Both the position numbers and the translations under genes were made by a program. The notes beneath the pieces are model-generated. The model saw only the letters and a program-made list of their open reading frames with translations. It did no database searches and had not been told where the DNA came from. Below, one piece after another: positions 29,060 through 35,942 of a DNA stretch of 64,000 bases (position 1 is the first letter of the stretch; each line of letters starts with the position of its first letter). The DNA comes from Phymorhynchus buccinoides (Eukaryota; Mollusca; Gastropoda; Neogastropoda; Raphitomidae): assembly GCA_017654935.2 (NCBI GenBank), contig CM065704.1, positions 18,842,668-18,906,667 of the forward strand, written 5' to 3'.

Positions 29060-31496
29060 GTGCCCATGCACTTAGCACACGTTAAACCCAGTGGCAACGA
29101 AAAAGTTGTCATTTGGTCAAAATTTACCACCACCTCCTTTCCTTCCTCATCAGTCACAAAAATCGCATGCACATTTTTTTTTTAAATTGGGTGCGATGCA
29201 CTCTCCAGGTGGGAGCAACCCGAATTTCACAGAGACACCTCTGTGACTATTAACTACCCAAATACCTAATAGTAATGCTTAAATACTCCTTTGTGGCCAA
29301 GCTGGGGTCAGTGTGTCGGTGTTCACTGACTTTTTCTGCTGTGTGGTTGTTCAGGGTCAGTATAAAAGACTCCTCTGTGGCCAAGCTGGGGTCGGTGTTC
29401 ACTGACTTTATCTGCTGTGGTTGTTCAGGGTCAGTATTAAAGACTCCTCTGTGGCCAAGCTGGGGTCGGTGTTCACTGACTCTATCTGCTGTGGTTGTTC
29501 AGGGTCAGTATAAAAGACTCCTCCGTGGCCAAGCTGGGGTCGGTGTTCACTTACTTTATCTGCTGTGGTTGTTCAGGGTCAGTATTAAAGACTCCTCTGT
29601 GGCCAAGCTGGGGTCAGTGTGTCGCCGCGTCTACAGGATCTTCTCCCACGCCTACTTCCACCACAGAGCGCTGTTTGATGAGTATGAGGTGGGTTAGTGT
29701 ACACACTGGTCCATTTTCTCATGCGTTAACTTTCTTCTTATTCTGTCCTATTGTAACAACCATTGTTGTCAATTTATTGATGGTTCTCTTGTGGTAGGAA
29801 CAGGGGACTTCCAGTCTAGCAGCTGTCATCATGGCAGCCAACTGGATACCATTTTCTTTTCTTTATCGATCGCTCAGACAGTGTCCTGTCGTATGAACGC
29901 TGATGCATCATGCTGCCGTTATGCGCAACTAACTAAGAAATAGTTAGGCCCAGCATATCCGTCTTCGGCTGAAGAAAATCTTTGTAAGAATTTCTAGAAC
30001 AAAAGGCAGGAGACTGGACCAGTAAAGTAGAAAGATGGTAAGCAAAAGGAAAGGGCAGAGTAAAAGAGAGTGATAGATTAGAGGAAGTTACAAGCACAGA
30101 ACTTCCAGAAGGTGTGGGAACTAATTGTGCTGACAGATGCCTCAGGGAAAGACTCATGAAGGAGGCTGGGTCGTCCACGGAGACCCAAGGCATCCACCTG
30201 CTCCAGTTACAGCGTTCAGATTGGGGAATCGGAAGTGGGGAATAGCGGCAAGTGGAAACAGGGACAGGGAGGAGAAAGATGAGGAGTTGTAGGCTGGGTT
30301 GGGTGTGTGTGGGGGGAGGGGGTGTCAGTTGCTGTATATAGTTCATTGTGATTCTTGTAAAACCACACAACTATGTCCCATATGTGCCTCTAATCAGGTC
30401 AGAGGACGCTAAACAAATTTCTGTGTAAAGAAAAGCTTTCTCTAGAGGATCTTCTCCCTTGCCTGTTTTCATCACAGAGCGCTGTTCAATCCATATGAGG
30501 TGTGTGGGTGTGTGCACTGTGCCTACCCTTATCTTTTCATTTTGTGATGCTAAAGAGACTTACAGATAGAGATGATGGTGTGTGTTTTGTTCTGTTAGAT
30601 ATACGCACACACAAAGACAAGTGTGTGTGTGTTCATTGTTAATACGAAGAGCATGAATTAATCGCCTATCAGTGCACATTCAAAAAACAACAACACGCAC
30701 ACACAAAGACAAGTGTGTGTGTGTTCATTGTTAATACGAAGAGCATGAATTAATCGCCTATCAGTGCACATTCAAAAAACAACACACACACACAAAACAT
30801 ATTTTATGTGGAACTCAGTTTCTGCAATATAGAATAGCTGTTAGAACTTCTAAAACTGTATTAAAATACTTGACATGGACAACATAATTATGCATCAGTG
30901 TAAGGGAAGTAATTAACTCTCAGGGTGGCTTATCTGTCACTGTGTTTGAAACTTGAGAGTCATAGCAATGTCCACCAAGTTTAGAAACAGTGCTATTATA
31001 AAACAGCTCATATCAGTTTTCTTTACAAAGTGTATCTCTGTGCATATGCTTGTGCGATTGAGTGGGTGCTTGTGTCACTGAGTCATTGTATTTCATCTTG
31101 TTTCAGAACAAGACCCACTTGTGTCGTCGCTTCACACTGTTTGTGACTCGACCATGCACAACGTGTGTGTTTGTGCCTCAGAATCAGACCCTTTTTAGTT
31201 TGACATCTCATCCATGTCTGTGTGTGAGCATATCGCTGGGTTAAAGCCAGAAGATATTTTCAGAAAAGAATTTTTTTTAAAACACGCTGATAGCACCTCG
31301 CTTTCACCCGACGATGTGTGAGCGTGCATGACTACGCATACATGTGTCGCTCACTGTGCGTGTGTTTCAGAACGAGACCCACTTGTGTCGCCGCTTCACG
31401 CTGTTTGTGACCAAGTACAACCTGATGCCCAGGGACAACCTGATCGTGCCCATCCTGGGGGACCAGCAGACCGTGGAGGGAGAGAGCGAGGCTTGA
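17813..31496 (+). CDS. MOB4: MOB4 (phocein), complete eight-exon coding region
   Basis: MOB4 is a small MOB-fold scaffold protein of the STRIPAK (striatin-PP2A-GCKIII kinase) complex; it opposes Hippo-pathway signalling and acts in membrane traffic and neuronal development. Joined exons are 17813-17875, 20884-20946, 25873-25973, 26371-26419, 27470-27556, 28452-28531, 29577-29688 and 31371-31496. They give 226 residues, against about 225 in vertebrates. The N-terminal MKMA matches the vertebrate MVMA start, and the C-terminus is the family's GESEA. Zinc ligands are intact: Cys95/Cys100 (ECNPETC) and His172/His177 (HAYFHH). All junctions are GT-AG with matching phases. Compared with vertebrate and fly sequences there are two extra residues at the exon 4/5 join (LQASAEC). 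A seven-codon upstream ORF (17761-17784) precedes the start. Identification rests on near-continuous similarity along the whole length. Confidence 0.96.
18392..18700 (+). mobile_element. TTAA-flanked MITE in MOB4 intron 1
   Basis: Bounded on both sides by TTAA (18388-18391 and 18701-18704). The ends are inverted: left CCCCTTCGCTGCC, right reading CCTCTTCACTGCC on the opposite strand. The length is 309 bp with no coding capacity. Near the right end are two tandem copies of a GACGGAWATWTCNGTGAC motif followed by GGGCAG. A TTAA target and short TIRs starting CCC fit a piggyBac-type non-autonomous element. Confidence 0.75.
19000..20250. repeat. Diverged dispersed repeat in MOB4 intron 1
   Basis: The motif GCCAACGGTTTT recurs at about 19174, 19289, 19430 and 20209. 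Near the first three it is accompanied by CTCACTGTGCTATTGGC and CAAAATGTCTTCCA-like sequence at roughly 115-140 bp spacing. It behaves as an old, tandemly repeated interspersed element. No protein signature was seen. Confidence 0.5.
20385..20686 (+). mobile_element. Second copy of the intron-1 TTAA MITE, 5' end decayed
   Basis: Shares with 18392-18700 the internal sequences AAGTCTATCGCAAAAA, CTATGCTTTTCTGAA and GACGGATATTTCCGTGACAG, and the right end GGGGCAGTGAAGAGG followed by TTAG. The left TIR is not preserved. Confidence 0.65.
20884..20946 (+). CDS. MOB4: MOB4 exon 2
   Basis: Encodes residues 22-42 ([17 protein letters not shown] core), phase 0 at both ends. The acceptor is TATTTACAG and the donor CAG|GTAAAC. 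Its first residues (EWCSW) are the most divergent stretch from the vertebrate DFYNW. Confidence 0.95.
21400..22201 (+). pseudogene. Truncated LINE 3' end in MOB4 intron 2
   Basis: A short frame reads [20 protein letters not shown] (from about 21420), which resembles the extreme C-terminus of non-LTR retrotransposon reverse transcriptases (an AFKxALKxHL-type ending). A poly-C tract (21511-21530) follows, then about 650 bp of 3' UTR-like sequence. The end is AAGTTGGCTGCCTAAGGA plus a (GAA)n tail at 22184-22201, typical of LINEs with simple-repeat tails. No catalytic domain remains. Confidence 0.55.
22310..22916 (+). repeat. Minisatellite with TATGCTGTCTGTCTCAGTG units, MOB4 intron 2
   Basis: About 17 units of 34-38 bp in two length classes, which differ by one GTCT repeat within the (TGTC)n part. 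The shorter class dominates the right half. Open frames through it are artefacts of the repeat. Confidence 0.92.
22964..23605 (+). mobile_element. TTAA-flanked MITE with tandemly repeated right end
   Basis: The element core 22964-23215 (252 bp) is flanked by TTAA on both sides. Its left end CCCTTTCGCCACC is inverted relative to the right end GGCGGTGAAAGGG. The right-terminal 96 bp is then repeated (ends at 23215, 23311 and 23407). A diverged further copy ends at 23605. Every copy again ends GGCGGTGAAAGGGTTAA. Confidence 0.75.
24104..24480. repeat. Nested repeat inside the minus-strand LINE 3' region
   Basis: Begins with TGTC/TGTG simple sequence and contains two copies of a block starting CGGGCCTTATAACTCCGCC (about 24162 and 24302), each followed by GAATCGCTTCAAATTT. 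It ends with GCGTTACC-type short repeats. No coding signature was seen. Confidence 0.5.
24785..24826 (+). repeat. Poly-C tract
   Basis: A C homopolymer of about 38 bp flanked by CGCGCACACATA and CACATACCGG. Homopolymers of this length are prone to assembly error. Confidence 0.9.
25568..25658 (+). repeat. (GT)n and poly-G compound tract
   Basis: Imperfect TG repeats (25568-25622) followed by a G run of about 30 bp. It abuts the 5' boundary of the minus-strand LINE fragment. Confidence 0.9.
25873..25973 (+). CDS. MOB4: MOB4 exon 3
   Basis: Encodes residues 43-75 plus two bases of Arg76. It contains the highly conserved [16 protein letters not shown] block that opens the MOB domain. The acceptor is TGTCTTCCAG and the donor CG|GTAAGTG. 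Confidence 0.96.
26028..26118 (+). repeat. Short tandem repeat in MOB4 intron 3
   Basis: TATGGTTTCTTTATCTTTTA recurs about three and a half times, with and without an intervening TTTGT. It is intronic and shows no coding signal. Confidence 0.8.
26371..26419 (+). CDS. MOB4: MOB4 exon 4
   Basis: Starts with the last base of Arg76 and encodes residues 77-92 ([14 protein letters not shown], then AS). The donor is AGT|GTAAGT. The final Ala-Ser and the first Ala of exon 5 replace the single residue seen between LQ and EC in human and fly, giving a two-residue insertion exactly at the intron. Confidence 0.94.
27470..27556 (+). CDS. MOB4: MOB4 exon 5 (zinc cysteines)
   Basis: Encodes residues 93-121 in phase 0, including the two zinc-ligand cysteines (ECNPETC) and the near-invariant [18 protein letters not shown]. 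The acceptor is TGTGACAG and the donor GAG|GTACACC. Confidence 0.96.
27583..27808 (+). mobile_element. Probable TTAA-type MITE in MOB4 intron 5
   Basis: TTAA (27579-27582) precedes CCCCTTGACTGAC, and the far end reads CCTTGACTGCC on the opposite strand. The right target copy is degraded (TAGT). The end sequence resembles those of the intron-1 and intron-2 MITEs. Confidence 0.5.
28452..28531 (+). CDS. MOB4: MOB4 exon 6
   Basis: Encodes residues 122-147 plus two bases of Arg148, covering the conserved [20 protein letters not shown] segment. The acceptor is TTTTTCCTTAG and the donor AG|GTGTGTG. Confidence 0.96.
28859..29576 (+). repeat. Tandem duplication of the intron 6/exon 7 junction (five acceptors)
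   Basis: A 74-bp unit spans the end of intron 6 (GTCGGTGTTCACTGACTT, then TTGTTCAG) and the first bases of exon 7 ([12 protein letters not shown]). Acceptor AGs end at 28902, 29354, 29428, 29502 and 29576, and the last one is the functional exon 7 acceptor. A SINE has inserted in the first unit. Three units equal 222 bp, so the frame from 29355 into exon 7 is open. Confidence 0.93.
28916..29275 (+). mobile_element. tRNA-derived SINE inserted in the first exon-7 repeat unit
   Basis: The head has pol III box A-like (TGGCACAGCGG) and box B-like (GAGTTCGAACC) sequences. The body contains GGATGAGACGATAAACTGAG and CATGCACTTAGCACACG. The tail is CCGAATTTCACAGAGACACC then TCTGTGACTA, which is shared with three other copies in this window. 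It interrupts GTCAGTATGAAA/AAATACTCC of a repeat unit. The GGATGAGACGATAAAC body resembles conserved central domains known from invertebrate SINEs; I could not confirm the family. Confidence 0.8.
29577..29688 (+). CDS. MOB4: MOB4 exon 7 (zinc histidines)
   Basis: Completes Arg148 and encodes residues 149-185, including [23 protein letters not shown] and the LFDEYE end, with zinc ligands His172 and His177. The acceptor TTGTTCAG at 29576 is the last of five near-identical tandem acceptors. This one is chosen because it alone continues into the full conserved exon with no extra sequence. Confidence 0.94.
30446..30499 (+). pseudogene. Duplicate of the MOB4 exon 7 tail (54-nt cassette)
   Basis: A degenerate second copy of the 3' part of exon 7 with its donor. 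It has an acceptor-like GCTTTCTCTAG ending 30445, 18 codons in phase 0 ([18 protein letters not shown]), then GAG|GTGTGT. Similarity continues into the intron. The first zinc histidine is changed to Leu while the His-His pair is kept. It is either a non-functional remnant or an alternatively included micro-exon. Confidence 0.7.
30604..30786 (+). repeat. Direct duplication of about 92 bp in MOB4 intron 7
   Basis: Two nearly identical copies of a segment containing ACAAAGACAAGTGTGTGTG and GAGCATGAATTAATCGCC, each ending in CATTCAAAAAACAACA. Confidence 0.9.
31107..31244 (+). pseudogene. Duplicate of the MOB4 exon 8 head, possible alternative last exon
   Basis: The acceptor TCTTGTTTCAG (ending 31106) is followed by [14 protein letters not shown], which is nearly the same as the true exon 8 start. 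It then diverges ([13 protein letters not shown]) and stops at TAA 31242-31244 after 45 codons. Phase 0 matches the exon 7 donor, so splicing 7 to here would give a MOB4 form with a different C-terminus lacking KYNLM and GESEA. A third, shorter echo (CCTCAG AATCAGACCC) lies at about 31177. Confidence 0.7.
31371..31496 (+). CDS. MOB4: MOB4 exon 8 (terminal coding exon)
   Basis: Encodes residues 186-226 ([19 protein letters not shown] to GESEA) and stops at TGA 31494-31496. The acceptor is GTGTGTTTCAG. The last 11 codons and the stop are also the first copy of a tandem minisatellite that continues downstream. Confidence 0.95.
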   Translation, partial: NETHLCRRFTLFVTKYNLMPRDNLIVPILGDQQTVEGESEA

Positions 31497-32206
31497 CCCA
31501 ACTCTGCAGCATAAACCATCTCACTGATGAGGGGTGGGGGGTGGGGGTGGGGGGGGTGGACCAGCAGGCTGTGGAGGGAGAGAGCGAGGCTTGACCCAAC
31601 TCTGCAGCATAAACCATCTCACTGATGAGGGGTGGGGGGGGGGACCAGCAGGCTGTGGAGGGAGAGAGCGAGGCTTGACCCAACTCTGCAGCATAAACCA
31701 TCTCACTGATGAGGGGTGGAGGGTGGGGTGGACCAGCAGGCCGTGGAGGGGGAGAGCGAGGCTTGACCCAACTCTGCAGCAGAAAACTCTGCGGCATAAA
31801 CCATCTCACTGATGAGGGGTGGAGGGGGGGGGGGGGGGACCAGCAGACCGTGGAGGGAGAGAGCGAGGCTTGACCCAACTCTGCAGCATAAGCCATCTCA
31901 CTGATGAGGGGTGGAGGGGGGGGGGGGGGGGGACCAGCAGGCCGTGGAGGGAGAGAGCGAGGCTCTACCCAACTCTGCAGCATAAACCATCTCACTGATG
32001 AGGGGTGGAGGGGGGGGGGGGGACCAGCAGGCCGTGGAAGGAGAGAGCGAGGCTTGACCCAACTCTGCAGCATAAACCATCTCACTGATGAGGGGAGGGG
32101 GGGGGGGGGGGGGGGAACCAGCAGGCCGTGGAGGGAGAGAGCGAGGCTTGACCCAACTCTGCAGCAGAAACCATCTCACTGATGAGGGGGGGGGGGGGGG
32201 TGTTAA
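31461..32206 (+). repeat. Minisatellite formed from the MOB4 exon 8 tail and stop codon
   Basis: Eight copies of a unit of about 84-107 bp begin near 31461, 31559, 31643, 31731, 31838, 31932, 32022 and 32116. Each contains GACCAGCAG, GTGGAGGGAGAGAGCGAGG, mostly CTTGACCCAACTCTGCAG, and CATCTCACTGATGAGGGG, then a G-rich run of variable length. Copy 1 encodes the real C-terminus and stop, so the rest would lie in the 3' UTR. Confidence 0.94.
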
Positions 32207-32627
32207 AGATCAGAGGTGAAAGGGATGAGAAGGAATAAGGCGGGGGTGAAAAGAGGGCCTGGAAAGCTTCATGCCATGGAGGGAGAAAGAGAAGCTATAT
32301 TCGCCTTTCAGTCGAACAACTGCAAATGTTGTTGAGAATGTGTTTGACGGCAGCGAAAAATTCTGTTGAAATCGGACAGATGCCTGAAATTACTGTTTTC
32401 AGAGCTTGGGATTACTGACAGTGAAGATTTGGGGTAAACAGGTCTGCTGTCTATGTACCTGTATAAATGTGTGTGTGTTGTTGATTTACCTTACTTCCTA
32501 CAGATTTTGTTCTTACTGTACGGACCACCACACTCTGTGTTAAAAACTGGAGGGGCAGTTTATCCACATTTTGCTCTTTAAGGGAGGTAATTAAGTGGAC
32601 AGATGGGAAGCTTTACTTGTGTGTTGT
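32207..32627 (+). other. MOB4 3' flank or UTR, no separate feature seen
   Basis: Non-coding sequence between the exon-8-derived minisatellite and the hAT-like element. The ORFs here are short and show no family resemblance. Confidence 0.4.
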
Positions 32628-32635
32628 CAGTCATA

Positions 32636-33768
32636 CAGGGGTGGGATTTTATCCGTTTTTTGCCGGAAATCCGGTATTTACAAAAAAAATCCGACATTGA
32701 AAAAAACAAATTCGGCAAAAAATAAATATATTTCTTTAACCCTAGTAGCGCTGTTCCCGGATTGATCGGGGATAGCCCCCCTAGAGCCAATAGCGGCTCC
32801 CGGAATATTCCGGGAAGCCCACATGACCTCACAAAGCACTTAATATAGTGGCCAATCATTGAATACTTGTGTACCTACCACACTACGTCATTAAAAAAGG
32901 GGTTGCGCTTGACATCCCATGCATTAAATGCAGTATTTTCATTGGTTAAAGGGGTGAAATAATGTTTTTATTTGGGGTCAGACTGAAGAGAATACAAATG
33001 GCGACCAGATTTTTTACTGTCCATTCGAAGAGCTTTCCAGGCAGATTTTTGATGGTAGAGATCATAATTAGGGCTTGAAATGAGTCAGTTTAGATTATAT
33101 TATCACTGGCGAGTACGATGATGTGAGAATTTTGAACTTTTCAACGGAAAACGAAGTGAAAATTGATCGCGATGTTGCCGAGTTGCAACTTGGCGGCCGG
33201 CCGAGTGAATTTCTCTGTGCGATCGCGAACATTTCCAGGTATTTTGCTTTTTTCTGCTTGTTTTATACTAAAATCGACAAAGAATTAATGACTGAAGGTA
33301 CTAATAAAGCTTTTCTGACGAAATTGAGCAACAAAATCATCGAAAATCGACGCCGATGTTCGCAGAAACCGATCTTGCTACGGTTACGGCTAACAATCAA
33401 AGACTTGACTTCGATTAGGCCTACCTTTATTTTAAACAAATTACCCGATAATTCCAAAGATGCCAGTGTCTAAATTATTTTATTATTTGCACACCATTCA
33501 TCCATCGATCCAAGTTAAAGGCACAAAAATAGCCTGGAGAGTGGTTGCATTTTTAAAAATTTCAACACACCTGTCCGTTCATTATTTTATTTTTTATTAA
33601 TTAATGAAATCACATACAGTCTTACAATTTCATTCATGCCAACCCATTTTATAGGCTTTATTTTATTGTATTTGTTTATTATTAATCAAATTTTGTTCAG
33701 GGGGTGGGCCGCGGGTTGTTGAAAATCTAGTTTTCCTTTTTTTTTTCTTTGGTCAAATCCCACCCCTG
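32636..33768 (+). mobile_element. hAT-like non-autonomous DNA transposon
   Basis: The ends are inverted: left CAGGGGTGGGATTT, right AAATCCCACCCCTG. Flanking octamers CAGTCATA (32628-32635) and GACTCATA (33769-33776) match at six of eight bases, as expected for an old hAT 8-bp target duplication. Inside, a TTTAACCCTAGTAGCGC segment may be a nested element. An open frame at 33123-33473 (start FSTENEVKIDRDVAELQLGG) has no recognised domain and no transposase signature. Confidence 0.7.
33123..33473 (+). CDS. Unrecognised open frame inside the hAT-like element
   Basis: A 116-codon frame beginning MRILNFSTENEVK and ending in TAA. It contains a fairly polar, non-repetitive stretch (IDRDVAELQLGGRPSEF, later KAFLTKLSNKIIENRRR). 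I do not recognise a family. It could be captured or chance sequence in the element; base composition gives no strong support for coding. Confidence 0.15.
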   Translation: MRILNFSTENEVKIDRDVAELQLGGRPSEFLCAIANISRYFAFFCLFYTKIDKELMTEGTNKAFLTKLSNKIIENRRRCSQKPILLRLRLTIKDLTSIRPTFILNKLPDNSKDASV

Positions 33769-33776
33769 GACTCATA

Positions 33777-34790
33777 GGATTCTCTCTCCTTACAAGCAGA
33801 AATGTGGATTTTGCCCTTGGGTGATAAATGTGACCCGCCTCCACAAAATGAGTCGTGTTGTCTCTAGCTCACTTACCCCCTAGGGGCAATTTTAGGGTGG
33901 AACTGGAAGGGGGGCAAATAACATTATCAGATTGTGACTTATTATTGAACAATAGGTCTTTATCTACCTCACACAGAAGTATTGAACTGAACTGAAGTGT
34001 AAACACGATCCTTTCTGCCTTCAAAGTGTGTTTATATCAGAAACATCTGGTAGTTTTCCACACATTTTCAAAACTTTGCGGTTGCATTTTCTCATTTTGC
34101 CGATTCCCTAAGTATACGACTTTAAATCTTCATAACTTTGCTACAAATAGTCCGATTTAACACAAAAATTATTTGTTGGAAAGCTTTTTTTTAATGCAGA
34201 ATAACAATTTGTTAATAACTCAAAAGTGATGTCTGGTACTCATTTTGTGGAGACAGGTCACAAATGTGTGTGTGTCAAGTCAAGTCGAGTCAAAATGATT
34301 TTTATTGAGCATAAAGAAATAAGCTTTGACAGCTTTTTTACATTCTGTGCTCAACCTAAATTAGAAAAGCATGCAAACAGAAACATAAAACAAAACAAGA
34401 AAAAAAGAAAAGCGTGCAAAAATGAAAACAAACAAATTTTACTCAGCTAACATCAATTAACTACTCATGCATCTTAGGCATATATGGAAAATGACAGAAA
34501 AAAAGATACAGACAGGCATGCATAGACAGTGACTGAGAGAGAGAGAGAGAGAGAGAGGAGCATTTAAGTGTAAAAGTTTAGCGAAAGAAAGTGAAGGTAG
34601 AAGACTAGAGAGTACATGAGAGTATATCTTGTAGAATACAGGGAAACATTATTGGAAAGACGGCAAAGGAGAACAATTGAACAAATATATAGCATTTGTA
34701 GCATTATCAATAAGATGTAAGCATTTTTTAAAGTTTATCAAGCAAATTCTTTTTTTATCGCAGTTTTAAATGCTAAGTTTTTGTGTGTAT
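33777..34790. other. AT-rich non-coding stretch
   Basis: No gene, TIR or tandem array of note, apart from a short (GA)n run at 34537-34557 and A-rich sequence around 34380-34440. Confidence 0.4.
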
Positions 34791-34799
34791 GTGTGTGTG

Positions 34800-35942
34800 T
34801 TCTTTTTCTTGTGAATGTGTATGTGTTGACATCATCATGTTGCATGTGAATGTGTATGTGTTGACATCATCCTGTTGCATGTGTATGTGTTGACAGCATC
34901 CTGTTGCTTGTGTATGTTGACAGCATCCTGTTGTGAATGTGTATGTGTTGACAGCATCCTGTTGCTTGTGTATGTGTTGACAGCATCCTGTTGTGTATGT
35001 GTTGACAGCATCCTGTTGCTTGTGAATGTGTATGTGTTGACAGCATCATGTTGCTTGTGAATGTGTATGTGTTGACAGCATCCTGTTGCATGTGTATGTG
35101 TTGACAGCATCCTGTTGTGAATGTGTATGTGTTGACAGCATCCTGTTGTGAATGTGTATGTGTTGACAGCATCCTGTTGCTTGTGTATGTGTTGACAGCA
35201 TCCTGTTGTGAATGTGTATGTGTTGACAGCATCCTGTTGCTTGTGTATGTGTTGACAGCATCCTGTTGTGAATGTGTATGTGTTGACAGCATCCTGTTGC
35301 TTGTGAATGTGTATGTGTTGACAGCATCCTGTTGTGAATGTGTATGTGTTGACAGCATCCTGTTGCTTGTGTATGTGTTGACAGCATCCTGTTGTGTATG
35401 TGTTGACAACATCCTGTTGCTTGTGTATGTGTTGACAGCATCCTGTTGCTTGTGTATGTGTTGACAGCATCCTGTTGTGAATGTGTATGTGTTGACAGCA
35501 TCCTGTTGTGTATGTGTTGACAGCATCCTGTTGTGAATGTATATGTGTTGACAGCATCCTGTTGCTTGTGAATGTATATGTGTTGACAGCATCCTGTTGT
35601 GAATGTGTATGTGTTGACAGCATCCTGTTGTGAATGTGTATGTGTTGACAGCATCCTGTTGCATGTGAATGTGTATGTGTTGACAGCATCCTGTTGTGAA
35701 TGTGTATGTGTTGACAGCATCATGTTGTGAATGTGTATGTGTTGACAGCATCATGTTGTGAATGTGTATGTGTTGACAGCATCCTGTTGCATGTGTATGT
35801 GTTGACAGCATCCTGTTGTGAATGTGTATGTGTTGACAGCATCCTGTTGTGAATGTGTATGTGTTGACAGCATCCTGTTGTGAATGTGTATGTGTTGACA
35901 GCATCCTGTTGTGTATGTGTTGACAGCATCCTGTTGCATGGC
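34800..35942 (+). repeat. VNTR of TGTGTATGTGTTGACAGCAT units
   Basis: About 35 units built from GTATGTGTTGACAGCATCCT and TTG, plus optional CTTG, CATG or TGAATG linkers, giving unit lengths of about 27-39 bp in irregular order. The long frames on both strands (for example repeated HIHNRMLSTHT on the minus strand) come from the repeat. Confidence 0.95.

Noticed and set aside
31396..32182. 229-codon minus-strand proline-rich ORF opposite the MOB4 3' end
   Set aside because: It is the complement of the exon-8-derived minisatellite; proline runs come from the G tracts.
34835..35904. 345-codon minus-strand HIHNRMLSTHT repeat frames
   Set aside because: Periodic VNTR translation; several overlapping frames are equally open.
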